Source: JAAYDI01 sp052034005 (lineage in GTDB: Bacteria; Planctomycetota; Planctomycetia; Pirellulales; Pirellulaceae). Taken from it: 64,000 bases of DNA. The notes under the pieces are model-generated. The model did no database searches. It was not told where the DNA came from and saw only the letters and a list, made by a program, of their open reading frames with translations. Positions 1-8,633 of the stretch are shown here, piece after piece (the first letter of the stretch is position 1; the number at the start of each line of letters is the position of its first letter). The stretch covers positions 186,001-250,000 of the forward strand of contig JBPOJB010000023.1 in NCBI GenBank assembly GCA_052034005.1. The letters run 5' to 3'. Made by a program: the position numbers and the translations under genes.

Positions 1-1308
1 ACGCCGCCCGGCCCGCCGGTGATCGCCAGCGTGGTGGCGGAGGTGTACGGCCAGCCCGACCACCAGTATGAAGACCTGCTGCGGGCGGCCGACACGGTCC
101 GCGCGCGGATGGCGCGCGAGCCGGGCGTGGTCGACATCGACCATGTGCGCGAAGCGCCTCAACCGAAGCTCGTCTTCGTCACCGACAAGGAGAAAGCGGC
201 GCTCAACGGCGTGACGACCGAGCAGATCGCCGGCACGCTGCGAACGTTGCTCGCCGGCGACACGGTCGGGCTGATCCGCAGCAGCACGGAGCGCAACCCG
301 TTGCGCATCGCGCTGGAGCTGCCCATCGATCGGCGCACCAGCGCGGCGGATCTGGCGCGGGTGGAAGTGAAAGGCGCGGCCGGCCAACTCGTCCCGCTGG
401 CGGAACTCGGGCGGTGGGACGAGACGGGCCGCGTGGACCAGATGATCTATCACAAGAACCTGCAGCGCGTGGCGTACGTCTTCGCGGAGACGGCGGGCCG
501 GCCGCCGGCGGACGTGGTGGTGGACATCCTGGCGGACCGGGCGGGCGCCGCGCCGGCCGGCACAGCCACCGAGCGCGTCGGCAACGGCTGGGTCGCCACG
601 CATGCGCCGCGGCCGGTGGAGAAGCGGACCTTTTTCTCCAACGGCAGCGACCTGGCCTGGGGCCTGCCGGACGGGTTCACCGTGGCGTTTGCCGGGGAGG
701 GCGAGTGGAAGATCACGTTGGACGTGTTCCGCGACCTGGGCCTGGCGTTCGGGGCGGCGATGATCGCCATCTACATCCTGCTGGTCACGCAGATGGGCTC
801 GTTCGTCATCCCGGTGGTCGTCATGCTGGCCATCCCGCTGACGATCCTGGGCGTGATGCCCGGCTTCTGGCTGCTCAATCACGTCAGTAGCCAGCAGGTT
901 GACGGGTTCCTCGATCCGGTCTACTTCACGGCCACGGGCATGATCGGCATGATCGCGTTGGCCGGGATCGTGACCCGCGATTCGATCATCCTGGTGGACT
1001 TCATCCACCTGTCGTTGGCCCGCGGGCGCTCGCTGTTCGACGCCATCATGGAGAGCCGCGTGGTGCGTTTGCGGCCGATCCTGTTGACGGCCAGCGCCGC
1101 GATGCTCGGCGCCGTGCCCATCATCATCGACCCGATTTTCTCCGGCCTGGCCTGGTCGCTGATCTTCGGCCTGTTCGCCTCGACCCTCTTCACGCTGTTC
1201 GTGATCCCCGTGACCTACTGGCTCCTGTATGCCCACCGACCCGGTCACGGCCTGCCGCAATCGACGATGGATCTCGAAGAGCAGTCCGACGGGCCGCGCC
1301 CGGGCTGA
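1..1308 (+). CDS. RND-family efflux transporter permease, C-terminal part (5' end outside window)
   Basis: The reading frame is open from base 1, so the gene begins upstream and only about 435 residues are visible. The first half is a periplasmic porter-like domain. From about residue 243 there are five hydrophobic segments typical of the last transmembrane block of an RND (AcrB/CzcA superfamily) pump, including the motif GMIGMIALAGIVTRDSIILV and the later RLRPILLTASAAMLGAVPII, both very typical of this family. The protein would pump a substrate out of the inner membrane using the proton gradient, usually with an adaptor and an outer-membrane channel encoded nearby. Substrate (drug or metal) cannot be read from this fragment. 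The tail after the last helix is short and polar. The next gene downstream is convergent, so this is the last gene of its operon. Confidence 0.9.
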   Translation, partial: TPPGPPVIASVVAEVYGQPDHQYEDLLRAADTVRARMAREPGVVDIDHVREAPQPKLVFVTDKEKAALNGVTTEQIAGTLRTLLAGDTVGLIRSSTERNPLRIALELPIDRRTSAADLARVEVKGAAGQLVPLAELGRWDETGRVDQMIYHKNLQRVAYVFAETAGRPPADVVVDILADRAGAAPAGTATERVGNGWVATHAPRPVEKRTFFSNGSDLAWGLPDGFTVAFAGEGEWKITLDVFRDLGLAFGAAMIAIYILLVTQMGSFVIPVVVMLAIPLTILGVMPGFWLLNHVSSQQVDGFLDPVYFTATGMIGMIALAGIVTRDSIILVDFIHLSLARGRSLFDAIMESRVVRLRPILLTASAAMLGAVPIIIDPIFSGLAWSLIFGLFASTLFTLFVIPVTYWLLYAHRPGHGLPQSTMDLEEQSDGPRPG

Positions 1309-1361
1309 GTGTGGACGAGCCGAGCGGGATGAGAGCGGCCCGGCTGCGGCTGGCCCGCCGC

Positions 1362-3104
1362 TCACGCCCGTCGGGCGCGGAGGGCCTTCTGGAGCGCGGT
1401 CCAGGAGCGGGTGTTGAGTACGTCGGCCTTGGTCAATCCGGCGCGGCGCGCCTGCAGGACCCCGTAGCGCATCATGTCGAGCCCCTCGACGCTATGCGCG
1501 TCGGTGCAGATGACCAGCGGGACGCCCAGCGCCTTGGCGGCGGCCGAGTGCACGTCGTCCAGGTCGAGCCGCATGGGGTTGGCATTGAGTTCCAGGCATT
1601 TCCCGTACTCGCGCGCGGCCTGCAACATCGCCTCCATGTCGACTTCGTACGGCGCGCGCCGGTTGATCAGCCGGCCGGTCGGATGTGCGATCGCATGGAC
1701 GTGCGGGTTGGCCAGCGCGTCGACGATGCGCGCCGTGATCTGCTCGCGCGGCTGCTTCTGCCCGTAGTGGATGCTGGCGACGACCCAGTCCGCTTGCGCC
1801 AGGATCTCGTCGGGCAGGTCGAGCCCGCCCTTTTCGAGAATGTCGACTTCGATCCCTTTGAGCACGAGCAGCGCACCGGCCAGCGAGTCATTGAGCCGAT
1901 CGATGGCGGCCCACTGCCGGAGCAGGCGCGTGGCATCCAGCCCGCGGGCCATGGTGACGCGTTTCGAGTGGTCGGTGATGGCGATATACTTCAAGCCCCG
2001 CGCGCGCCCCCCGGCGACCATCTCCTCGAGCGTGGCCACGCCATCGGTCTCCGTGGTGTGCATGTGCAGGTCGCCCCGGATGTCGCCCGGGCGGACCAGC
2101 ACCGGCAGCGCGCCGGCGTCCGCCCAGTGGAACTCCTGGCGCGCCTCGCGCAGTTCCGGCGGGAAGACGGGCAGGCCGAGCGCCCGGTAGACGTCCGCTT
2201 CCGAGTCGCCTGCCAGGCGTTCTTCGCGCAGGCCGTCCACCCGGTACACGCCATACTCGTTGATCTTGAGCCCCCGCTGCTTGGCGCGCCCCCGCAACTC
2301 GACGTTGTGCTCCTTCGAGCCGGTGAAATACTGGAGCGCCGCGCCGAACGATGCGCGCGGCACCACGCGCAGGTCGACCTGCAGGCCCCCGGGCAGGCGG
2401 ACCGACATCTTGGTGTCGCCGCGCACCAGCGTCTCGGTCCCGGGCTCGAAGGCCGCCAGGCGATCCATCACCGCGGACGCGTCCGAGGAGATCACCAGCG
2501 CATCCAGGTCGCCCACGGTCTCCTTGCCGCGGCGATAACTGCCCGCGAACTCCAGCCGCTCCACGGCCGCACAGCCCTGCAGATGGTCGCGGAGCCGCGC
2601 GACCAGCTCGTCCGCCTCCGCCCAGTAGACGCGCGCGCCGGCCGTCTCCGCCAGGTGCAGACCGTCCAGGATCGCCTGCTCCGTCTTGGCGCCGAAGCCC
2701 TTGAGCGTGCGGACCTGCCGCGCTTCGCACGCCGCGCGCAGCTGGCCGAGCGTCGCGATGCCCAGCTGCTGGTACAGCAGGGCCGCCTTCTTCGGCCCGA
2801 GCCCGGGGATCCGCAGCAACGTCAGGACGCTTTCCGGAGTCTGCTCGAGCAGCGCCTCGAGCTGCGGGAGCCGCCCGGTGCGCACCAGCGTCACGCACTT
2901 CTCGGCCACCGACGGGCCGATCCCCTCGATCTCCCGGAGCCGGCCCGGGTCCTCCTCCACCAGCCGCGCCACCGACTGCGGCAGCTCGCGGATGGCCCGC
3001 GCGCCGTTGCGGTAGGCGCGCACGCGGAAAACGTTCGCGCCCTGGAACTCCAACAGGTCCGCCACTTCGTCCAAGGTCGCGGCAATCTGGTCGTTGCTGA
3101 GCAT
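1362..3104 (-). CDS. polX: DNA polymerase X family protein with PHP domain (PolX)
   Basis: A 580-residue protein, close to the roughly 570 of bacterial PolX. The N-terminal part has helix-hairpin-helix motifs (GIGPSVAEK and GLGPKKAALL). The nucleotidyltransferase palm carries GSYRRG near residue 190, GDLDALV near 200 and the third acidic residue in VDLRVV. A PHP domain follows from about residue 343 with the metal-binding motifs GDLHMHT, ITDHS, KGIEVDI, SIHYG, HPTGR and CTDAHS all intact. Known PolX proteins fill short gaps in base-excision repair, and their PHP domain gives 3'-5' exonuclease and AP-endonuclease activity. I chose the ATG at 3104 because MLSNDQIAATL aligns with the usual N-terminus; a GTG at 3125 and an ATG at 3116 are alternatives. 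It lies 29 bases downstream of the GTPase gene, probably in one operon. Confidence 0.93.
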   Translation of the reverse strand: MLSNDQIAATLDEVADLLEFQGANVFRVRAYRNGARAIRELPQSVARLVEEDPGRLREIEGIGPSVAEKCVTLVRTGRLPQLEALLEQTPESVLTLLRIPGLGPKKAALLYQQLGIATLGQLRAACEARQVRTLKGFGAKTEQAILDGLHLAETAGARVYWAEADELVARLRDHLQGCAAVERLEFAGSYRRGKETVGDLDALVISSDASAVMDRLAAFEPGTETLVRGDTKMSVRLPGGLQVDLRVVPRASFGAALQYFTGSKEHNVELRGRAKQRGLKINEYGVYRVDGLREERLAGDSEADVYRALGLPVFPPELREARQEFHWADAGALPVLVRPGDIRGDLHMHTTETDGVATLEEMVAGGRARGLKYIAITDHSKRVTMARGLDATRLLRQWAAIDRLNDSLAGALLVLKGIEVDILEKGGLDLPDEILAQADWVVASIHYGQKQPREQITARIVDALANPHVHAIAHPTGRLINRRAPYEVDMEAMLQAAREYGKCLELNANPMRLDLDDVHSAAAKALGVPLVICTDAHSVEGLDMMRYGVLQARRAGLTKADVLNTRSWTALQKALRARRA

Positions 3105-3133
3105 CCCACTACCCATGGACGGCACCCGTCACG

Positions 3134-4126
3134 CTAGATGTGCAGTTCGATGACATCCTTGTCGTGCAACACGTAGTCCCCTTTGACGGGCGTCCCGTCA
3201 TGGACGTGGGTCCCCCAGACCCGCGCGCTCTTGAGTTGCGAGGCGAAGTCCTTGTGGATCATCTCGGCCACCTCCAGCAGCGTCCCACCCTGGTGAATCG
3301 TGTAGGGCCGGTCGAAATCCGGTTCCTTGCGCGTCGGCAGCTTGGTGTACACCCGAACCACGTTCATCGCCCGATAGATCGCGTCTCGCAGGGCCTCAAG
3401 CCCCGTCCCGTGCTGCGCCGAGATGACATGCTCCGGGAAATCAAACGCGCAGTATTCGCGCAGCAACTCCAGCCGCTCGGCCGCGCCCGGCACGTCGATC
3501 TTGTTGGGGACCAGAAACGCCTGCGTGAACACCAACCCCACATCCTGCTCGTCTACGCCCGACGCACTGGCCAGCCGGGTGCGGGTCCGGTTGAGATGGT
3601 CGACGACGCCCTGGACGTCGTCGGCGCCGTCGTCGCTGGCCAGGTCCGCCAGGAGCAGCACCAGCTCGGCGCCGCGGATCAAACCCTGCGTGGTCGGGTC
3701 CAGCACGTCGCGCGTGATCGGCGGCGTGTCGACCAACTGCACCATGACATCCTCCCAGGGCATCATCCCCGGCTGCGGCTCGCGGGTCGCGAACGGATAG
3801 GCCGCGATCTCGGGCGTCGCCCGCGTCAAGCTGGCCAACAGCTGGCTCTTGCCCACGTTGGGCGCGCCGATGAGCACGGCGCGGCCCGCCCCCTGGCGCG
3901 GCAGCCGCAGCCCGCCGCTCCGCCGACCGGTCGATTTGCCCTGCTGCAGCTCGCGCTTCGCCTTGCTGATCTTCTGCTTCAGCTCGGCGTTGAGCCTGTC
4001 CGTGCCCTTGTGCTTGGGCAGCTCCCGCAGCATCAGCTGCAGGCACTCCAGCTCCTCCTCCGGGGTTGACGCGCGACGATAGGCCTGCTCGGCCTTCAAG
4101 TACTGAGGCGTCAGATTCGCGGGCAT
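3134..4126 (-). CDS. Obg/DRG-like GTPase with C-terminal TGS domain
   Basis: A 330-residue P-loop GTPase. A helical N-terminal region (about 1-75) is followed by the G domain: G1 GAPNVGKS at about 87-94, G3 DTPP at about 133-136, G4 NKID at about 208-211 and a G5-like SAQHG. The last 60 residues form a TGS domain (YTIHQGGTLLEVAEMIHKDF). This order matches the DRG/Obg-related GTPases common in archaea and eukaryotes and found in some bacteria including planctomycetes, thought to act around ribosomes. It is shorter than, and distinct from, ObgE and YchF. The ATG at 4126 has AGGTGG eight bases upstream; a GTG at 4138 would overlap that site. It precedes polX on the same strand. The cellular role is inference. 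Confidence 0.85.
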   Translation of the reverse strand: MPANLTPQYLKAEQAYRRASTPEEELECLQLMLRELPKHKGTDRLNAELKQKISKAKRELQQGKSTGRRSGGLRLPRQGAGRAVLIGAPNVGKSQLLASLTRATPEIAAYPFATREPQPGMMPWEDVMVQLVDTPPITRDVLDPTTQGLIRGAELVLLLADLASDDGADDVQGVVDHLNRTRTRLASASGVDEQDVGLVFTQAFLVPNKIDVPGAAERLELLREYCAFDFPEHVISAQHGTGLEALRDAIYRAMNVVRVYTKLPTRKEPDFDRPYTIHQGGTLLEVAEMIHKDFASQLKSARVWGTHVHDGTPVKGDYVLHDKDVIELHI

Positions 4127-4193
4127 GATCCGATCCACCTGAAACCAGGGCCAGCTCGGGACCGCAGCGTCGGACGGTCCCCTGGCTCAGAGT

Positions 4194-5414
4194 TTAAGGT
4201 GTCTTACGGGCGCTTTTCCAGCCGCTTTCGTCCCACACCTGCCAATCCCGCCGCGCCTCGCTTGCCGGCACACGGCCCTCCGCCTTCCGCACGCTCGCCG
4301 GCCAGACGGCCGGCACGACCGCCCCGGACGGCCCCGAGGGCACGGAAGCAACCTGGTCGCCCCGATGGACCAGCGGAGGCGGCTCGTCACGCTCCACCGG
4401 AACCACCGGCGTGGCATTCGGGCCGGGAACTGGATGGACTCGCGACTGCTCCGGGTTCACAATCGGCGGCCCGAGCGACGGGACCGGTTGGAGCGACGGC
4501 GGGTCGGTGACGGCCGGCTCGGCCGGCGGCGTCGGCTCGCCCGGCAGATCGGTCGACGGCCACGCGTCGTCGCGCGTCGCAGCCGGCGGAACGTCGATCG
4601 GCTTGAGCGACGGGCGAACATCGGCCGCCGGAGGTTGGACCGCCGGATAGCTGCCGGAGGTCGACGGCGGCACGCCGGGGGCCAACGTCGGGGCCGACGG
4701 CGTGCTGGGAACCAGCGTCGGTGTCCCCGCGCCCTGCGACGGTGTCAACACGGACGGCTGACTCGGCGCATAGTAGGGCGCCGGTGTGGCTGGGACCGGC
4801 GCGGCGGACGGCGGCGCCGACTCCCAACAGCCGCCGCTCACCACCGGCGAGCCGCTGCCGCACGGATCGCAACATACGGACGGCGTGCAACACTCCAGGG
4901 CCGGCGCCGGCGGGTCGCACCAGCCGAACAGGCGACCGAAGAAGCCGCACCGCCGCCGCTCGGCCTGCCAGGTGTACGTCATGCAAGGCTGCAGGACCGT
5001 CACGGGGCAGCCCGTCACCGGATCGGTGGAAACCACCGGCCGATAGGAGGTGACCGGAACCTGCTTCCAACTGGTCCGATAATAGGTCTGGGGAATCCCA
5101 CCCAACACGGGCACCGTCGCGCGCGAGCCCCACCAGTCGCTCAGCCAGCAGGACGGCCGCGGCTGGTACACAGCCACTGGCGGACAACACACCACGCCGG
5201 GCGATTGACAGCAGATGTCCGGCTGGCAGCAATCGGACACGCTCGTCGCGTACATGGCGGTCATCGGATAGCAGACATACTGAGGTTCTTCCGGCCGGCC
5301 GCAGCGCGAGATCCAGTCGACCAGGCCGCTGGCGCGAAGCTCCGTGATACCCCCCACCCCGTGCGCGCTGAGCAACAGGGCCAGGATCGCAACGTACCCC
5401 ATCCGGTAACGCAT
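4194..5414 (-). CDS. Cys-rich, Pro-rich exported protein, planctomycete type
   Basis: A 406-residue protein of unknown function. It begins with a signal peptide (MRYRMGYVAILALLLSAHG). The next 200 residues are rich in cysteine, with clusters such as DCCQPDICC and VVCCPP and the phrase VPVTSYRPVVSTDPVTGCPV, which I recognise as typical of exported Cys-rich proteins of Planctomycetes. The second half is low-complexity Pro/Ser/Thr with repeated PSL/PTL words, like a cell-surface stalk. The cysteines suggest disulfide bonds outside the cytoplasm. The ATG at 5414 has GGAG eight bases upstream; an ATG five codons earlier exists but lies before the positive n-region. It is transcribed alone, ending 56 bases from the GTPase start. 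Wall or envelope structural role is inference. Confidence 0.7.
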   Translation of the reverse strand: MRYRMGYVAILALLLSAHGVGGITELRASGLVDWISRCGRPEEPQYVCYPMTAMYATSVSDCCQPDICCQSPGVVCCPPVAVYQPRPSCWLSDWWGSRATVPVLGGIPQTYYRTSWKQVPVTSYRPVVSTDPVTGCPVTVLQPCMTYTWQAERRRCGFFGRLFGWCDPPAPALECCTPSVCCDPCGSGSPVVSGGCWESAPPSAAPVPATPAPYYAPSQPSVLTPSQGAGTPTLVPSTPSAPTLAPGVPPSTSGSYPAVQPPAADVRPSLKPIDVPPAATRDDAWPSTDLPGEPTPPAEPAVTDPPSLQPVPSLGPPIVNPEQSRVHPVPGPNATPVVPVERDEPPPLVHRGDQVASVPSGPSGAVVPAVWPASVRKAEGRVPASEARRDWQVWDESGWKSARKTP

Positions 5415-5621
5415 ATGCTCGCTCCACATTCCTACAGTGCAGGGACACGATCAACCGTGCTGAATCCTAGGTCACCAGCGCGCGAAAGTTGACTCAAAGT
5501 CGGCCGTTTTTTCAAAACCGCGCGGCTGGCCTGCCCGCCATGCCGGTGGGGGAACGCCCGCAATCGGCACAAAATCTCAACTTTGGCTCAAGTTGCGGGC
5601 CTAGGCGGACGATAGGGATGA

Positions 5622-6251
5622 TTAAGCTGAGTAGTCGGGCAAACCAGGCAATCCAGGCCGCTCTTCCAGCCCGCGACGACGCGCTTCGTACAGATCGTAA
5701 AGCGCGAAGAACACCTCGCGCACATTGCCGCGGTGCGCGCGGAAGCAACTGGACACTTCGTCCGGCCGGATCACGATCGGATCGTCCGCCAGCAGGTGGG
5801 CGACCAGCTCCTGAACCGTCCGGAGCGGGCAGTCCAGGGCCATGAGCAGGGGCAATCCGACATCCCGATGGGACGTGACCAGGAGTCCTGCTCCTGCGGA
5901 TCGGCAGCGTGCTTTGAGTCGTCGGCGTGCAAACCAGGGCAGTTGTTCGCAGCCGTCGACCACGACCAGCGTCCGGGCGTCCCACGCCTGGGCGGCCTGG
6001 CGCATGGCGGCCGGCCAGCCGGATCGTCCGCGCTGGAGCGTCCACCACGAGATCGTTCGGCCGGCGGCGACGAGTTCGGGCATCAGGCTGTGGAGCAACG
6101 TGGACTTGCCGACGCCGTGCGGGCCGACGATCTGTCCTCGCCAGCCGCCGGCGCGCAACCGGTCGACAAGCTGCCGCCCGCCGGCGGGTTCCGCGAACCG
6201 GAACGCGAGTCGGCCTGGCCGCACACGACATGTCGAGAAGGGGTTCGTCAT
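5622..6251 (-). CDS. Small P-loop ATPase of a three-gene cluster, function unknown
   Basis: A 209-residue protein with a Walker A motif GPHGVGKST near residues 43-51, a Walker B-like strand TLVVVDGCEQL and a sensor-like LLVTSHRD. No other domain is visible and there is no membrane segment, so it should be a cytoplasmic ATPase of the AAA/STAND-like P-loop group. It is the last gene of a coupled set: only two bases separate it from the stop of the upstream 149-residue protein, which in turn overlaps the membrane protein before it. That coupling argues that the three products work together at the membrane. I have a recollection of similar small ATPases in planctomycetes, but no function is known to me. 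It may be a chaperone-like or regulatory ATPase; that is inference. Confidence 0.75.
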   Translation of the reverse strand: MTNPFSTCRVRPGRLAFRFAEPAGGRQLVDRLRAGGWRGQIVGPHGVGKSTLLHSLMPELVAAGRTISWWTLQRGRSGWPAAMRQAAQAWDARTLVVVDGCEQLPWFARRRLKARCRSAGAGLLVTSHRDVGLPLLMALDCPLRTVQELVAHLLADDPIVIRPDEVSSCFRAHRGNVREVFFALYDLYEARRRGLEERPGLPGLPDYSA

Positions 6252-6253
6252 GC

Positions 6254-6703
6254 CTACAAGAGCTCATCTCCCGCGTCCTCCGGCGGCCCGGTTGCCGCCT
6301 CGGGCTGCAGGACGGGAATCGCCGGCGGGATGGTCCCAAGCACGAACGGTTGCTCGAAGAACACCTCTTTGCCGCGCCGCAGGAACGCGCGCACGCGAAC
6401 GCACCAGCGGATCTTCAGAGTCACGCCCGGATAGGTCAGCGGGCTGTTGGGCAGCACGGTCCGCAGCAGCCGCAGAGAGCGCACATCGTGCGGATCCGAC
6501 TCGCTCGGCGCGATCCGTTCGAAATGGTGCACGCCCATGTCCTCGTCGCCCTTTCCTTCCGTGTGCCAGAGGACGGACGCCTCGATCGACTGCACTTCGG
6601 CCGGATCGACCGCATCGAGCTGGTACTCGCAGTGCAACTCGTCGCCCGGCTGGTAGGGGCGCCGCTGGTCGCGCAGGCGGATGCTGATGAGTGGTTCCAT
6701 CAT
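6254..6703 (-). CDS. Small beta-rich protein, arrestin-like or Ig-like fold suspected
   Basis: A 149-residue protein with no signal peptide or membrane segment. The sequence alternates short hydrophobic strands with polar turns. It contains the phrase YQPGDELHCEYQLDA near the start and SPLTYPGVTLKIRW later, which resemble the opening and central strands of arrestin-like or Ig-like sandwich proteins. The C-terminus is acidic and Pro-rich. Its ATG overlaps the stop of the upstream membrane-protein gene (ATGA), with GAGAGGG upstream, indicating translational coupling. The upstream gene's own C-terminal region has a similar phrase (LRPGGAYQLFVSQAG), so the two may be paralogous domains. The function is unknown and the fold assignment is inference. 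Confidence 0.65.
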   Translation of the reverse strand: MMEPLISIRLRDQRRPYQPGDELHCEYQLDAVDPAEVQSIEASVLWHTEGKGDEDMGVHHFERIAPSESDPHDVRSLRLLRTVLPNSPLTYPGVTLKIRWCVRVRAFLRRGKEVFFEQPFVLGTIPPAIPVLQPEAATGPPEDAGDELL

Positions 6704-7740
6704 CCGGGCCCTCTCTGCGGCTCAGCCGGATACACCACGACCGGAAAACAGCGTTGGAACTCCGGCCAGGAGGCGGCCAACCCGCGGGCGACCAGCATCC
6801 ACTGCACGGCGTTCTGTCCGGCCTGAAACGAGTGCATCACGTTGGGCGGGATCTGCAACTCGCAGCTCATCTCAAACGCCTGGCTCGGTTCGATCTGGAA
6901 ATCGCGTTGCACGAACACGGGCGCGCAGTAGACGCGACACCGCTCAGTGCGGATATCCGTCCCCTGCCGGTACGTGGTCTCCTCTTCACAGACCAGGGAC
7001 AGCTCAAACCACTTCACCTGCAGCCGGCCCGCCTGGGAGACAAACAGCTGGTAGGCGCCGCCGGGCCGCAACGGGTGGTCCGAGATCTCCACTGTCGTCG
7101 GCCCAATCCCCGTGTGCAGCAACAACTGCTGAATGAAGTAGTAGGACGCCCAGATCCCGATGCCCACGAACGGCAACACGAACACGGTCAGGAACCAATC
7201 GGGACGCGCCGCGATATGGCTGCGGGCGGCCACCAACACGAGCACGGTGGCGATTCCGTTCCACACCAGGAAGAAGGCCGTGGCTGCGAACAGCACCCAG
7301 GGCCCGGAGTGCGTGACCGGCAGGCGATAGGCCAGCTTGATGCCCGGGCTGTTCGTGAGATTCGCATCGCGCGGAATCGTCGGGTATTCGCGCGGCGATG
7401 CCAACGTTTCGCTCAGCAGGTCGATGTCGGCTGCCCGCCGCGCCATGGCCGACCGCCGCTCGGCCGATGTGCCCACGTGCAACACCGTGTAGACCACGCC
7501 GGTGCCGCCGATGAGCATGAAGGAGATCATCACCAGCACCATCAGCCAGAACCCGAACCCCGGCTGATACACGGGCGGCACGACATTGAGCAGCCGGGCC
7601 GCGACCAGATACGCCAGCGACAGAGACCCCAACAGGAACAACACGCCGAAGAACAGACCCTCGCCCAAGCCGCCGACCAACTCGGAGCCCGTCCGCCGAT
7701 CGCCCCGCTTTTTCTCCCAGAGTCGAAACAGTCGCGCCAC
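6700..7740 (-). CDS. Membrane protein with C-terminal beta-rich domain, first gene of ATPase cluster
   Basis: A 346-residue protein. Two hydrophobic segments come near the N-terminus (GEGLFFGVLFLLGSLSLAYL and a following FGFWLMVLVMISFMLIGGTG), then a basic loop. Two more lie mid-protein (GPWVLFAATAFFLVWNGIAT and a following WFLTVFVLPFVGIGIWASYY). The last 130 residues are soluble and strand-rich, with HPLRPGGAYQLFV. The arrangement resembles DUF3592-type membrane proteins, but I do not claim that family. I chose the GTG at 7740 because AGGGA lies about nine bases upstream and the sequence before it is Arg/Pro/Gly-rich with no structure; the frame stays open to 8058. It overlaps the next gene by four bases and heads the cluster. 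Function unknown. Confidence 0.7.
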   Translation of the reverse strand: MARLFRLWEKKRGDRRTGSELVGGLGEGLFFGVLFLLGSLSLAYLVAARLLNVVPPVYQPGFGFWLMVLVMISFMLIGGTGVVYTVLHVGTSAERRSAMARRAADIDLLSETLASPREYPTIPRDANLTNSPGIKLAYRLPVTHSGPWVLFAATAFFLVWNGIATVLVLVAARSHIAARPDWFLTVFVLPFVGIGIWASYYFIQQLLLHTGIGPTTVEISDHPLRPGGAYQLFVSQAGRLQVKWFELSLVCEEETTYRQGTDIRTERCRVYCAPVFVQRDFQIEPSQAFEMSCELQIPPNVMHSFQAGQNAVQWMLVARGLAASWPEFQRCFPVVVYPAEPQRGPG

Positions 7741-8130
7741 AGTCGCGTTTCCCTGAGTCTGCTGCCGCGGGTGAAACCCCGACGCGCCGGGTCGACCCCC
7801 GCCCGGCCGCGCGCTCGATCCCCCACCCGGCCTCTTTGATAGCCGGTCCACCCAGTTCTCCACAAGTGGGGGGAGGCCCGATTCCCCGCCCGCCCATGCC
7901 GCCCGACGCGCACTGCAGGGCCACCAGGGCAGTGCGCACTGCACGTGAGCCGCGACAGGCCCCGGTTCGCGGGGCGGCCTGTGCCGTCCTCGCAATCCCG
8001 GCCCGAGGCGGGTCCACAGCACGCGCGGTGCCGCTCGGGATGCTCCGCAGGTGCGCACCCCTGCCCGTCTCCCCTTCGTACACCTGAAATCGGGCGTTGG
8101 CCGACTCTCAGTCCCTCGCGCCGCGCTCCG
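7741..8130. other. Intergenic region with two hairpins upstream of the ATPase cluster
   Basis: This 390-base stretch separates the orphan alpha-CTD gene from the three-gene cluster. It holds an inverted repeat GCGCACTGC/GCAGTGCGC (7908-7916 and 7929-7937, 12-base loop) and a second, ACAGGCC/GGCCTGT (7955-7961 and 7976-7982). Either may end the alpha-CTD transcript; neither has a T-run. The frame of the membrane protein is open across part of it, but codon content there is poor. No other gene is seen. Confidence 0.5.
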
Positions 8131-8391
8131 CTACCGGCACGCTTCTCGACGGAATCCGATCTGCTCGAGCGACGCGAAGACTTCTTCCAGCGTCTTCTCG
8201 CCGAAGTTCGAGATGCTCAGCAGCTCCTCAGGCGTGCTGTTCAACAGATCCTCGACCGTGAAAATGCCGCGCTCTTCAAGACAGTTGGTCGTGCGGACCG
8301 TTAAGCCGATCTCGGCCGTGCTCATCTCCAGACGCTGACGCAGGCTGCGCGATTCCTCTTCTGCTCGACTCAGTGGAATGCGGGTTCCCAT
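8131..8391 (-). CDS. Stand-alone RNA polymerase alpha-CTD-like protein
   Basis: An 86-residue protein whose residues about 25-80 match the C-terminal domain of the RNA polymerase alpha subunit: LTVRTTNCLEERGI, then TVEDLLNSTPEELLSISNFGEKTLEEV. In the true alpha subunit this helix-hairpin-helix module binds UP-element DNA and activators. Here the N-terminal assembly domain is absent, so the protein could bind DNA or regulators but cannot build polymerase by itself. The ATG at 8391 has GAAGGGATGG just upstream; the frame extends to 8586 but the extension looks non-coding. It is divergent from pcrA. Such orphan alpha-CTD proteins occur in planctomycetes; their job is not known to me. Confidence 0.85.
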   Translation of the reverse strand: MGTRIPLSRAEEESRSLRQRLEMSTAEIGLTVRTTNCLEERGIFTVEDLLNSTPEELLSISNFGEKTLEEVFASLEQIGFRREACR

Positions 8392-8618
8392 GGGCCATCC
8401 CTTCCCTTCATAGAAAACCAGAATGATGAGTCCGGTATCTGACCCGGCCTCCGGCAGCGGACACCACGCGTGCCGCCGTCGACCGTGGCCACCAGTATAG
8501 CAATCTGCGGCGCATTTGCGCGCGCGGCAGATGACGTTTTCTCCGAGATTCTCCGCACGCGCGCCGCTAGCACGAGGGTGCCGCACGAGGGGGCCTGCGA
8601 GCCCGATCCCTGTTCTCG

Positions 8619-8624
8619 TATAAT
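8619..8624 (+). promoter_or_regulatory. -10 element of pcrA promoter, near-leaderless
   Basis: A perfect TATAAT ends ten bases before the ATG of the helicase gene. No good -35 match is seen at the normal spacing. Transcription would begin about three bases before the start codon, and no Shine-Dalgarno sequence is present, which fits a leaderless mRNA. Confidence 0.5.
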
Positions 8625-8633
8625 GATGTCGCT

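Noticed and set aside
1311..3137. Long plus-strand frame (608 codons) opposite polX
   Set aside because: polX has all catalytic motifs; this frame is its shadow.
7741..8058. N-terminal extension of the membrane protein
   Set aside because: Arg/Pro/Gly-rich with no structure; a GTG at 7740 with AGGGA upstream is a better start.
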